Origin: Pseudopedobacter sp038243635
GTDB lineage: Bacteria; Bacteroidota; Bacteroidia; Sphingobacteriales; Sphingobacteriaceae
DNA: 64,000 bases
Direction of reading: 5' to 3'
Assembly (NCBI GenBank): GCA_038243635.1
Contig: JBBSQW010000018.1
Coordinates: 17,459-81,458 of the forward strand
The notes under the pieces were generated by a model that was not told the origin of the DNA, did not search any database, and saw only the letters and a list, made by a program, of their open reading frames with translations. Of the stretch, positions 44,713-51,610 are shown piece after piece. The stretch's first letter is position 1. The number at the start of each line of letters is the position of its first letter. Made by a program: the position numbers and the translations under genes.

Positions 44713-46041
44713 ATGACAAAAGAAACATTCATAACTCACATAAACACGTTATACTTTTTCACCTATAATCTTAAAAATGTAGAAGAACGAAAAGCAGTCA
44801 AAAAGAGTGATAAAAATCTGATACAATTGCTAGGTAATGATTTTGAAACCATACTAAATTCATTAGTTAATGACGGAATAATCACTTACAAAAAGTTTGA
44901 ACAGTATTATATCAAACCGGTAAAGCAAGGCGCAATTGATATTACCAGCATCAGCGCAAAAAAGCAACCTACTGATAAACTGATAATCAATATACGTGAA
45001 ACCTTAAGGCGTGTAACTATTCAAGAAGGTATTGAAGCACCGCCCTTTTTTAATTTGTTCACAAAGCATAAAAACCAATACATAGAACACTTTTTTAACG
45101 AAGATGATTTTGTTGGAAGGTTGCACACTCCAATAAGTAATTTACACAGGGTTTTAAGACCGTATTTATTAATTGATAGCGAACCAACCGCACATATAGA
45201 CATTAACACCGCACAACCGTTGTTTTTAGCTAGGACGTTAAACGAAGTGATAGGAAGTAATGAGTTTACGGACTGGGTTTATTCAGGTGCGGACGTTTAC
45301 AATGAATTACTATCAAAGTCAAACCTACTAGACAGAGACACGGCAAAGAAGAAGTTTCTAAAAACTTTGTTCAACTATGATCTAAACGAAATCATAAACC
45401 TTTACGGTGATAGCAATTGGGCGCAATGGTTAAATTGGTATAAAAGCAATCCAGAACCTAGAAACAAGAAAATCAAAAGTTGGAATCCAAATCCATACTA
45501 TAACAATCTTGCATGGTTACTTCAAAAAATTGAGGTGCAAACCATGCGTAAGGTTTGGCGAAGACTGGATGCTGAAGACATCCCATTCTTAACCGTACAT
45601 GATAGCGTAATAATTAAGCAAAAAGAACACGCCAGAGCCTTAGAAATATTCAATGAGGTAATGAGTAAGGAATTTGTTTTCTATAAGCTACATAGCGAAG
45701 GAATGCCAGAAGTTCCCCCCGTAATTGGTGTAAAGTCCGAGCCGGCAAAGGTTACGCCCGAACCTATCAATATCGAGTTGATACCAGAAAAGACAGAACC
45801 CGAAAATAAAGCGACTGGGTTAATTGAATACGACTGGAGCGAAACAATAAATATATTGGAAACCTATTTTTTGAACATTCAACTGCCAAACACTCCAATA
45901 AAATTAAATCCCGGTGCAACCATTACAGACGTTCCGCTATTCCTTCAAACGCATTTAAGGATAGTAAAAGCGAACAACGGTAAAAGAGTTTGCCTACCAT
46001 ATTTAAACCGATTAGAACAACTAAAGACGATAACAGCATGA
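44713..46041 (+). CDS. Compact family-A-polymerase-like replication protein
   Basis: The product has 442 residues. Recognisable blocks: GRLHTPISNLHRVLRPYL (about 135-152), AHIDINTAQPLFLARTL (motif A, Asp 163), GADVYNELL, RDTAKKKFLKTLFNY (motif B/O-helix, Arg 208 and Lys 212-214), NLAWLLQKIEVQTMRK (about 265-280), and LTVHDSVIIKQ (motif C, His 296-Asp 297). The order A-B-C, the R...K...F pattern and the HD pair match family A polymerases and single-subunit polymerases, but no exonuclease domain and little thumb remain. Residues 320-442 are unlike any polymerase part I know. Proposed: the element's replicase or primase-polymerase. The assignment rests on motifs. Confidence 0.55.
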   Translation: MTKETFITHINTLYFFTYNLKNVEERKAVKKSDKNLIQLLGNDFETILNSLVNDGIITYKKFEQYYIKPVKQGAIDITSISAKKQPTDKLIINIRETLRRVTIQEGIEAPPFFNLFTKHKNQYIEHFFNEDDFVGRLHTPISNLHRVLRPYLLIDSEPTAHIDINTAQPLFLARTLNEVIGSNEFTDWVYSGADVYNELLSKSNLLDRDTAKKKFLKTLFNYDLNEIINLYGDSNWAQWLNWYKSNPEPRNKKIKSWNPNPYYNNLAWLLQKIEVQTMRKVWRRLDAEDIPFLTVHDSVIIKQKEHARALEIFNEVMSKEFVFYKLHSEGMPEVPPVIGVKSEPAKVTPEPINIELIPEKTEPENKATGLIEYDWSETINILETYFLNIQLPNTPIKLNPGATITDVPLFLQTHLRIVKANNGKRVCLPYLNRLEQLKTITA

Positions 46042-46193
46042 AAGTAAAACAACAAGTAATTTCAATTAAAGACATATTTTTATTTGAAATAGAATCAGTA
46101 AAATCGAACAAGTACCTCACTGAATCAGAGAAAAATAAGAAAATAGCACTGCTTTTGCCACATACCAAAAGCAGTGCGGAGCTTAAAGTCTAA
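46038..46193 (+). CDS. Small hypothetical protein
   Basis: The product has 51 residues (MKVKQQVISIKDIFLFEIES ... LLPHTKSSAELKV). Its ATG overlaps the polymerase-like stop (ATGA), so the two are coupled. A terminator follows. No family is recognised. Confidence 0.55.
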   Translation: MKVKQQVISIKDIFLFEIESVKSNKYLTESEKNKKIALLLPHTKSSAELKV

Positions 46194-46198
46194 ATTTT

Positions 46199-46230
46199 AA
46201 GGGTGTGAAATCAAATTGCACCCTTTTTTA
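46199..46230 (+). terminator. Terminator of the replication operon
   Basis: AAGGGTG (46199-46205) pairs with CACCCTT (46219-46225), then a T run. Confidence 0.7.
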
Positions 46231-46283
46231 TAGTCTTATTTTATCAGACTTCACGGCTTTTACTCTCTATTATTATCTATTCT

Positions 46284-46305
46284 GTTTATAAAATCATTTG
46301 TAAAC
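46284..46305. promoter_or_regulatory. Right copy of the element's paired operator
   Basis: A 22-bp sequence beginning GTTTATAAAA and ending CATTTGTAAAC; reverse complement of 42584-42605 except one base. It lies 70 bases before the HTH gene at 46375. Confidence 0.65.
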
Positions 46306-46374
46306 AAATCTCTAATTCTGCAAAGGTTCAAAGCTTAATATTTCAAACATCTTTATAGAAACAAAATTGAAAAC

Positions 46375-46563
46375 ATGGGAAATCAAACAATGCAACCGCT
46401 TTTAAGCAAATCAGAAGCTAGTAAAATTTTAGGAATTGCACAGGTTACACTTGATCGATTGAGAAAGTCTGGAGCTTTGAAAGCAATCAAAGTAGGAAAG
46501 CTCGTAAAATTCAAGTTAGAAGACCTGCAAAATCTTAATTATGAAGAAGTAGTAAACAATTAA
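46375..46563 (+). CDS. Excisionase-type HTH protein
   Basis: The product has 62 residues. SKSEASKILGIAQVTLDRLR, then KSGALKAIKVGKLVKFKLED is an HTH_17 fold similar to the protein at 42672. Both genes sit downstream of matching operators. It starts a three-gene unit (46375-47525). Confidence 0.85.
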   Translation: MGNQTMQPLLSKSEASKILGIAQVTLDRLRKSGALKAIKVGKLVKFKLEDLQNLNYEEVVNN

Positions 46564-46573
46564 CAAAAAAAAG

Positions 46574-47377
46574 ATGGAAAAAAGAGAATTAATTTTTGAA
46601 AACAAAGCATTGCTTAACGTAATTTTAGGCGATTTAAAGCAGTACATGCCAAAGCTCACACCGCTTAAGAATGCCTATGAAGCCTTAGAAATCGGAGCGT
46701 TTACAGACGAAATTTTTACCGACTTAAAGAAAAACGGAATAAGGAAAGTTTTAGAGCAATTCCAGACAAGTTTGGAAGCGCAATTAGACAAATCCGGTAT
46801 AACCAACACCAATTTGCGTAGGGTGGCTTTAGATGGTTCAGAAGCTCCAAAAATCGAACTTAGAAACACATACGAGGCTTTAAAGAATGTCAATGTTGAG
46901 ATATACCAATTTGGGCCACATCGCATAAAAACTTTAGATCTATCGGAAATAAGTTTTATCGATGGAAATTTTAAAGTAGGCAACCCCGAAGCTATTGCGG
47001 AAAACCATTGCAGAGTTTACCTTAACGATTCCATCGATAAAGAAATCTTTGCAACTCTAAAAAAAGCCAAAGAAGCTTTGCTCGAGCTTGATTTAATGGC
47101 CGAGAAATTTAAAATCCCTTTTGGACTTGGCGGAAGTTCTCTAGTCGATTTTTTCGATGAAACAGACGGTAAGATGGAAATTAAGCCTCAATCAATATCG
47201 TACGTCAAAAACCTTTATCTCCAACAAAAAGCCTATAACGACCGAGAGCAGAACAGGCTAAAAAAGCAAGAAGAAATCAAGGAGAAAGCCAGAATTGAAT
47301 TAGAAGAAAAACAAAGGATGTTTAGAGAAGACCCGGCGAACAAATATTATTACGAAACAGAAAATTTAGAACATTAA
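46574..47377 (+). CDS. Element-encoded hypothetical protein
   Basis: The product has 267 residues, soluble, with a charged C-terminal coiled coil (about 225-265, KKQEEIKEKARIELEEKQ). No family is recognised. Together with the HTH gene upstream (10 bases) and the tiny gene downstream it forms a unit. A role in element maintenance is only inferred. Confidence 0.6.
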   Translation: MEKRELIFENKALLNVILGDLKQYMPKLTPLKNAYEALEIGAFTDEIFTDLKKNGIRKVLEQFQTSLEAQLDKSGITNTNLRRVALDGSEAPKIELRNTYEALKNVNVEIYQFGPHRIKTLDLSEISFIDGNFKVGNPEAIAENHCRVYLNDSIDKEIFATLKKAKEALLELDLMAEKFKIPFGLGGSSLVDFFDETDGKMEIKPQSISYVKNLYLQQKAYNDREQNRLKKQEEIKEKARIELEEKQRMFREDPANKYYYETENLEH

Positions 47378-47381
47378 AGAC

Positions 47382-47525
47382 ATGGCAAAGCAAATGGAGG
47401 ATTTAGTCGACGAACTCATAGACGACCAAAATAAAAAAGAAGAACAGGTTAAAAAGCCAAAAACAGAAGAGCAAAAAGCAACCGATAAAGAGGTTCAAGA
47501 CGTTTTGGATAAGATTAATATCTAA
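47382..47525 (+). CDS. Very small acidic/basic helical protein
   Basis: The product has 47 residues (MAKQMEDLVDELIDDQNK ... VQDVLDKINI), starting 4 bases after the preceding stop and ending before a strong terminator. It is highly charged and has no known family; below usual size limits. Confidence 0.55.
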   Translation: MAKQMEDLVDELIDDQNKKEEQVKKPKTEEQKATDKEVQDVLDKINI

Positions 47526-47549
47526 ACTCTTTATCATAAAAATAACTAT

Positions 47550-47578
47550 GCAACCCTATTAAGTTAGGGTTGCTTTTT
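47550..47578 (+). terminator. Terminator of the 46375-47525 unit
   Basis: Perfect GCAACCCTA (47550-47558) / TAGGGTTGC (47565-47573) stem with a 6-base loop and T run. Confidence 0.9.
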
Positions 47579-47858
47579 GAAAACAATATTACAGTTTAAA
47601 TATCCTTTATTATTGAAATAATTTGAAAGAATGATAGCCAATAAACACCCCCTTTTTTATAGTTTGTAAACTTTGCGAAGAGCGTATAATGAAAAAGGAT
47701 AAATTACATAGCTCCTTTACTGTTTAAAATGAGTTTTTTACAGCAAAGGTAAATTTACCTTTTTAACCATCAAATCTACCGTTCACCATCATTTTACCTC
47801 TTTAATATGGCTTTTACCTCAATTTCAGCCTTTAATTTGTCTAAAACACGCCATTTAC
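47579..47858. other. Gene-free spacer
   Basis: AT-rich, between convergent units. It has an AGGTAAATTTACCT palindrome (about 47745-47758) and several loose TTTTACCTC repeats that could be protein-binding sites. No gene is seen. Confidence 0.4.
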
Positions 47859-48092
47859 TTACTTAGCGGGAGCTTTATTGTTTATATCATCCGCTAGATC
47901 CTTTAGCACCCCCCACGCTTTTGTTAGATCAGTTTCCGTTAACTTTTGGGTGCTATGTCCTGTTTTCCTGTTTGCAAGTTTAGAACCTAAATAGGCTTTT
48001 GCACTCTTATTATTAGGATACATTTTATTAGCAATACCAGAAACGTTAAGCTCATCCCGGATTAATAATTCTCTAAATTCTTTCTCATTCAT
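47859..48092 (-). CDS. Small probable regulator, divergent from the small-gene operon
   Basis: The product has 77 residues from MNEKEFREL (48092). Sequence ELNVSGIANKMYPNNKSAKA, then YLGSKLANRKTGHS looks like a helix-turn-helix segment in a tiny protein. Its position, head-to-head with the operon at 48217 across duplicated promoter-like repeats, fits a repressor of that operon. The family is not recognised. Confidence 0.55.
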   Translation of the reverse strand: MNEKEFRELLIRDELNVSGIANKMYPNNKSAKAYLGSKLANRKTGHSTQKLTETDLTKAWGVLKDLADDINNKAPAK

Positions 48093-48118
48093 AATCAAAG
48101 ATAAATAAATATTTTACT

Positions 48119-48187
48119 GAAACCTACTTTTGTAGTTTATGACAAATAACTGACAAATGTTAACTTTATGAAACCTACATTTGTAGT
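48119..48187 (+). promoter_or_regulatory. Tandem promoter/operator repeats
   Basis: GAAACCTACTTTTGTAGT (48119-48136) and GAAACCTACATTTGTAGT (48170-48187) differ at one base, 51 bases apart. Each contains a TAnnTTTG box (TACTTTTG, TACATTTG) inside a CTAC...GTAG palindrome, so a repressor at the palindrome would cover the -7 element directly. Confidence 0.6.
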
Positions 48188-48216
48188 GTTCAATTAAACA
48201 TTTAAAATTATCAGTC

Positions 48217-48519
48217 ATGAAAACCAAATCAATATTATTTTACAGAGCTCACCAGATCGCAAAGCAAACCAAAGTAAGTTTCTCAATAGCATTAAAAAAA
48301 GCATGGGCGGTTTTAAAGCTAGCTAACAAGATGAAAAATGAAGTAGTTGAATTTGCATTCAAAAAGGTTGACGGTTCAATTAGATTAGCAAAAGGTACTC
48401 TTAACATAGCTTACGAAAGTAAGTCTAACAGACCGTTTAATACTGGCACTCAAACTTATTTCGATATTGAAGCTGACGGCTTTAGATGCTTTAAAATTGA
48501 AAACCTTATAACTCTATAA
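48217..48519 (+). CDS. WYL_2-type SH3-like beta-barrel protein
   Basis: The product has 100 residues. VVEFAFKKVDGSIRLAKGTL, later TGTQTYFDIEADGFRCFK, fits the small Sm-like/SH3-fold domain (WYL_2, DUF2693) frequent on Bacteroidota mobile elements. It is first of eight tightly spaced small genes. The function is unknown; perhaps nucleic-acid or ligand binding. Confidence 0.7.
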   Translation: MKTKSILFYRAHQIAKQTKVSFSIALKKAWAVLKLANKMKNEVVEFAFKKVDGSIRLAKGTLNIAYESKSNRPFNTGTQTYFDIEADGFRCFKIENLITL

Positions 48520-48523
48520 GGCT

Positions 48524-48742
48524 ATGGCAAACCCAAACTTACAGACTTTCAGAAATTATTATTCTGCTGATCTTGCTTTTGAATTTGATACGATGCTAGT
48601 TTATACAGCTAGATCAAAATCAGAATTGAAATATAAAATAAAGAAAGCCGGTATCATCATCAGTTCTTTAAGCTTACCACTTAAAGCCGTGAGAAGTGCA
48701 AAAGGTAACAACACTTTCAAAATCACTCACTTTTTAAACTAA
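48524..48742 (+). CDS. Small hypothetical protein
   Basis: The product has 72 residues, no known family; basic C-terminus (KAGIIISSLSLPLKAVRSAK). It starts 4 bases after the previous gene. Confidence 0.55.
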   Translation: MANPNLQTFRNYYSADLAFEFDTMLVYTARSKSELKYKIKKAGIIISSLSLPLKAVRSAKGNNTFKITHFLN

Positions 48743-48748
48743 ACTATC

Positions 48749-48985
48749 ATGTCGAAGAAATCAAAACTAAAAAATCAAATTAAAGAACTTGAAGCGAATC
48801 TTGAATATAGCCAAAAAGAGTTTGAAGAGCTTCTTGCTGAAAAGGATATTATGCAGCAAAGAATTGATAGTCAAGTCCAATGGCTTGCAGATAAAGACAG
48901 CGGTTACAAAGAGCTAAAGGAAACTAAAGATCAGCTTATAGAAGCTTTACAAGCTAAACTCGATATCGTGTCGAACGTTAACTAA
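48749..48985 (+). CDS. Small coiled-coil protein
   Basis: The product has 78 residues, almost wholly charged coiled coil (KNQIKELEANLEYSQKEFEE). It lies in the small-gene operon. No family is recognised. Confidence 0.6.
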   Translation: MSKKSKLKNQIKELEANLEYSQKEFEELLAEKDIMQQRIDSQVQWLADKDSGYKELKETKDQLIEALQAKLDIVSNVN

Positions 48986-49009
48986 CTTAAATTTTATAGA
49001 AACTACACC

Positions 49010-49288
49010 ATGGCAAATAACGGAAAAGCAACCAAAAACGGTAAAATCAATATATTAGAAAGAGCCTTAGCTTCTAGCAGACAGCAATATTTAGAGATGT
49101 ACGCAAGAGCTCAAGCGCTAGATATTATGAATGAAAATTTGATCAGTTCAAAAATAAAAACCTTAAAGGTTGGTTTAAAAAAGGCTAACAAGCATCTTGC
49201 ATGCAGTAGAATGGAATCAATAAAGCTACTTGAAGAAAACGAAGCTTTGAAAAGTAAATTATCTTTAATCACAACCGTATGCAGTTAG
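49010..49288 (+). CDS. Small helical hypothetical protein
   Basis: The product has 92 residues, helical with heptad-like patterns (LLEENEALKSKLS at the end). It overlaps the next gene by 10 bases. No family is recognised; may pair with the coiled-coil protein before it. Confidence 0.55.
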   Translation: MANNGKATKNGKINILERALASSRQQYLEMYARAQALDIMNENLISSKIKTLKVGLKKANKHLACSRMESIKLLEENEALKSKLSLITTVCS

Positions 49289-49560
49289 TACATAACCACA
49301 ATAAAAGCAAGAATAGAAAGCTTTCCGAGGCTGGGCAATTTGCTAAGATACTTGCTGCAAAGTGGCGTGTTCAGGATAAGGCAAAAGCCGAGATTGACGT
49401 CAAAGCTTTGGTAAATCAAAATCCGGTACCTAATGTTAAATCCTCAAAATTATCAACTGCAGATCCTTTAAATGAGTTGGAACGCTTAACGGATTTACTG
49501 AATAGAAAGCTGATTAATGAATCAGAATTTAGACTTTTAAAAAATAGAATATTTAACTAA
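49279..49560 (+). CDS. Small protein with SHOCT-like C-terminus
   Basis: The product has 93 residues. The last 30 (DPLNELERLTDLLNRKLINE and SEFRLLKNRIF) resemble the SHOCT oligomerisation motif. It overlaps genes on both sides, so translational coupling is likely. Confidence 0.55.
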   Translation: MQLVHNHNKSKNRKLSEAGQFAKILAAKWRVQDKAKAEIDVKALVNQNPVPNVKSSKLSTADPLNELERLTDLLNRKLINESEFRLLKNRIFN

Positions 49561-49970
49561 TGATTATAGAAAACTCATATAGAGGTTGTGACATTTCAAC
49601 TAATTACGCAAAGAGCTTGCTAAGAAATCAGAAGCTACCTCACACTCCAGAATTTGTAGAGATCAAGAAATCACAGGTATTGATTAAAAGAACCAAAAAT
49701 CTGTTTACAGAAATTGATAAGGTGCTGGGCGCTCAAATTGAACTGGTATCTACAAAAGAAACGTTACTTTCAGTCCTAGCGAATTGTATTGAATTAAATC
49801 GAGATGGTAAATTACCGATCAGTGCATCAAAGAAAATCTTTGAAACAAGCTATTTGAGCTTCAAACTTCAATTACAGGCTTTTGACGAATACCAATCATC
49901 AATTGTTAAAAAAGCTAAGTGTATAAAGCTTGCGAACGACGCAAAAGAAATGCTTAAACATTATTTATAA
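49560..49970 (+). CDS. Small hypothetical protein, paralogue of next gene
   Basis: The product has 136 residues. The C-terminal 60 residues (SASKKIFETSYLSFKLQLQA to KCIKLANDAKEMLKHYL) match the following gene's C-terminus in pattern (SESKKIGKLSALNLKLHNQA to KCMELANEAKEILKPYL). Its ATG overlaps the previous stop. No family is recognised. Confidence 0.6.
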   Translation: MIIENSYRGCDISTNYAKSLLRNQKLPHTPEFVEIKKSQVLIKRTKNLFTEIDKVLGAQIELVSTKETLLSVLANCIELNRDGKLPISASKKIFETSYLSFKLQLQAFDEYQSSIVKKAKCIKLANDAKEMLKHYL

Positions 49971-49992
49971 AAACCAATAAAAATTAAATACG

Positions 49993-50259
49993 ATGGAAAT
50001 TCAACAAGAAGAAACATTTGCAAACAAAGAATTTTATGCTATTAGTGCAAAATTGTGCGAATTAATAACCAACGACAAACTAATACCTTCAAGCGAATCA
50101 AAGAAAATCGGTAAATTAAGTGCTTTAAATCTTAAATTACATAATCAAGCTTTAAAAGAGTTCAAAGCATCGAAGGGCGCTACTTCAATTAATGCTAATG
50201 AAGCGAAATGTATGGAACTGGCAAACGAAGCTAAAGAGATATTGAAGCCTTACTTATAA
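49993..50259 (+). CDS. Small hypothetical protein, paralogue of previous gene
   Basis: The product has 88 residues, a shorter tandem relative of the protein at 49560, sharing the helical C-terminus. This suggests local duplication within the operon. The function is unknown. Confidence 0.6.
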   Translation: MEIQQEETFANKEFYAISAKLCELITNDKLIPSSESKKIGKLSALNLKLHNQALKEFKASKGATSINANEAKCMELANEAKEILKPYL

Positions 50260-50262
50260 AAC

Positions 50263-50742
50263 ATGGAACTGATAAAAAGACTAGAAAACGCTAACGAATT
50301 AGAGTATGCAAGGATTGTTTATGATTACTTCATTGAAGTAGCTGACAATCCTTTAGAATCGTTTGATGATTGGATTAGGAGGCAGTTAACGGATAGTTGT
50401 TCAGAATTGAATCATGATTTCCAATTGTTTGCGTTTGATAGCTTAGGCAATCCGATAGATCATAGCGGTTTATTAAAAGATGTTCGTATTGCCAAAACAG
50501 ATTTCCTTTTAACGCTGGAGTGTGCTAAAGAAATATCAATGATGCAGCAAGGCAAAAGAGGTGATGCAGTGAGAAAATACTTTATTGATATTTCAAATCA
50601 GGTTGAAGAGGTTGAAGAAATTGAAGAAATCTATAAAGATAATGACGAAATAACCACAGAGGACATACAGGCCATAGTCTTTAAAGATAAAAAAGCTGAT
50701 GAGGATAATTTAAAGCCGGGCGATTCCTTTGGTGCAAATTAA
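50263..50742 (+). CDS. AntA-like antirepressor-domain protein
   Basis: The product has 159 residues. Residues about 75-110, TDFLLTLECAKEISMMQQGK and RGDAVRKYFIDIS, match the core of the AntA/AntB phage antirepressor domain (usually DYxLTxDxAKExxMxxxNxKGxxxRxYFIxxE). The C-terminus is acidic. Antirepressors bind and disable prophage repressors, so it may link the element to phage induction. It is last in the operon before a terminator. Confidence 0.68.
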   Translation: MELIKRLENANELEYARIVYDYFIEVADNPLESFDDWIRRQLTDSCSELNHDFQLFAFDSLGNPIDHSGLLKDVRIAKTDFLLTLECAKEISMMQQGKRGDAVRKYFIDISNQVEEVEEIEEIYKDNDEITTEDIQAIVFKDKKADEDNLKPGDSFGAN

Positions 50743-50760
50743 GTGAACCCTTCATCATTG

Positions 50761-50793
50761 AAAAGACCGCCTATATTTTAAGCGGTCTTTTTT
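50761..50793 (+). terminator. Terminator of the small-gene operon
   Basis: AAAAGACCGC (50761-50770) / GCGGTCTTTT (50782-50791) with an 11-base loop, then T residues. Confidence 0.85.
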
Positions 50794-50819
50794 GTTTGAA
50801 GCTATTTTACATTTATCGA

Positions 50820-50930
50820 ATGAAGCCTAAAAACGTAATTTGGTTAATCCTTATCATTGTTGGGATTTGGGTATGTTACACAACATTTAATAAAGTTGTT
50901 GTTTTCGTTCCAAAAACCGAACAGCCGTGA
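50820..50930 (+). CDS. Tiny single-pass membrane peptide
   Basis: The product has 36 residues: MKPKNVIWLILIIVGIWV, then CYTTFNKVVVF. One membrane helix (about residues 6-22), basic N-terminus. Toxin- or holin-like small peptides have this form, but no evidence for function is visible and it may not be expressed. Confidence 0.4.
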   Translation: MKPKNVIWLILIIVGIWVCYTTFNKVVVFVPKTEQP

Positions 50931-50953
50931 AAATCAATCTGATTCTTTAATTA

Positions 50954-51394
50954 CTATAAAAAGTAAATAAGAAGTGAGATAGAAGAAGCGAAAAATATAA
51001 AAACCGCTCCACATCCTGACTTAATAGGTGGCTTTAATTCTATTGTGGAATCATACGTTCGATGGTCTGCACCTGTTAACGCCGCATTGCACTCCTTACA
51101 CTTATTGTAAAACAATGGGTTTACATGGTTGCACTTTGAGCAAATTACAGCGTTGTTACCGTTTACCGTTCCGTCAAATTTATTTGAACTATCAGTCTTT
51201 ACAGCAGGTCGGTCGCCCGGTTTAAAGTTATGGCCACACGCTAAACACGTAATGACTATTTTTTTACTACCATGCAAGCCGGCAAGCAAACCAACGCCAC
51301 CGGTCAATATTGCACCAGCAACCGCTTTACCTCCGCTAAAACCTTTTTTATTTGCAGTGATCTGATCAGAACCACATTTCGGACATTTTACCAT
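50954..51394 (-). CDS. Zinc-ribbon membrane protein with Gly-zipper
   Basis: The product has 146 residues. Cys pairs CPKCG, CLACG, CSKCN and CKEC make two zinc ribbons; a Gly-rich helix GGKAVAGAILTGGVGLLAG lies between the first two pairs, and a C-terminal membrane helix (about 128-145) ends the protein. Such small zinc-ribbon membrane proteins are common on mobile elements; role unknown. It is the last gene before the right att site, opposed to the operon. Confidence 0.7.
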   Translation of the reverse strand: MVKCPKCGSDQITANKKGFSGGKAVAGAILTGGVGLLAGLHGSKKIVITCLACGHNFKPGDRPAVKTDSSNKFDGTVNGNNAVICSKCNHVNPLFYNKCKECNAALTGADHRTYDSTIELKPPIKSGCGAVFIFFASSISLLIYFL

Positions 51395-51494
51395 CTTTAT
51401 TCAATTGTTTAAACCTGAATTAAAACCTTAATTAAAATGTAAAGTAGAAAATAAATCTTCACATTTCGCAAACATAAATAGTTAATAATAGTAT

Positions 51495-51502
51495 TACTTT
51501 TG
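51495..51502 (+). promoter_or_regulatory. Element-supplied -7 box for ahcY
   Basis: TACTTTTG matches TAnnTTTG, about 96 bases before the ahcY ATG. Unlike the native promoter at 41056-41086 no -33 TTG is seen at the right place. The resulting leader would contain the right arm site. Confidence 0.5.
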
Positions 51503-51517
51503 CATCAACTTATAATC

Positions 51518-51542
51518 AATGTTTGCACATTCGTGTGCGCAA
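51518..51542. promoter_or_regulatory. Right candidate integrase arm site
   Basis: AATGTTTGCACATTCGTGTG followed by CGCAA, related to 41235-41259 (21 of 25 bases), 51 bases before the right att core. Confidence 0.5.
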
Positions 51543-51593
51543 GGTTGTAAAAATGTTAATTAACTAATTGATTTTTAAATCATTAAAACAAAA

Positions 51594-51610
51594 AACTATG
51601 TCATCAGTAG
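51594..51610. other. Right attachment repeat (att)
   Basis: AACTATGTCATCAGTAG covering the ahcY start codon (51598-51600), identical to 41104-41120. Integration here keeps the coding sequence intact and only replaces what lies upstream. Confidence 0.85.

Larger units (their letters stand above)
41104..51610. mobile_element. Integrated element in the 5' end of ahcY (phage-satellite-like)
   Basis: The 17-bp sequence AACTATGTCATCAGTAG occurs at 41104-41120 and 51594-51610; the right copy is the ahcY start, the left copy starts a five-codon stub (MSSVVI-stop). The 10.49 kb between holds a tyrosine recombinase beside the left end, small HTH proteins, a RecA-like ATPase, an origin-like palindrome, a polymerase-like protein, regulatory palindromes, a row of small genes and an AntA-like protein. 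No structural phage, conjugation or relaxase gene is seen. This size and content resemble phage satellites such as PICIs, or a small replicating integrative element. Confidence 0.85.

Noticed and set aside
51568..51597. Ten-residue N-terminal extension of adenosylhomocysteinase
   Set aside because: These bases belong to the element end and the true start is the ATG within the att repeat.
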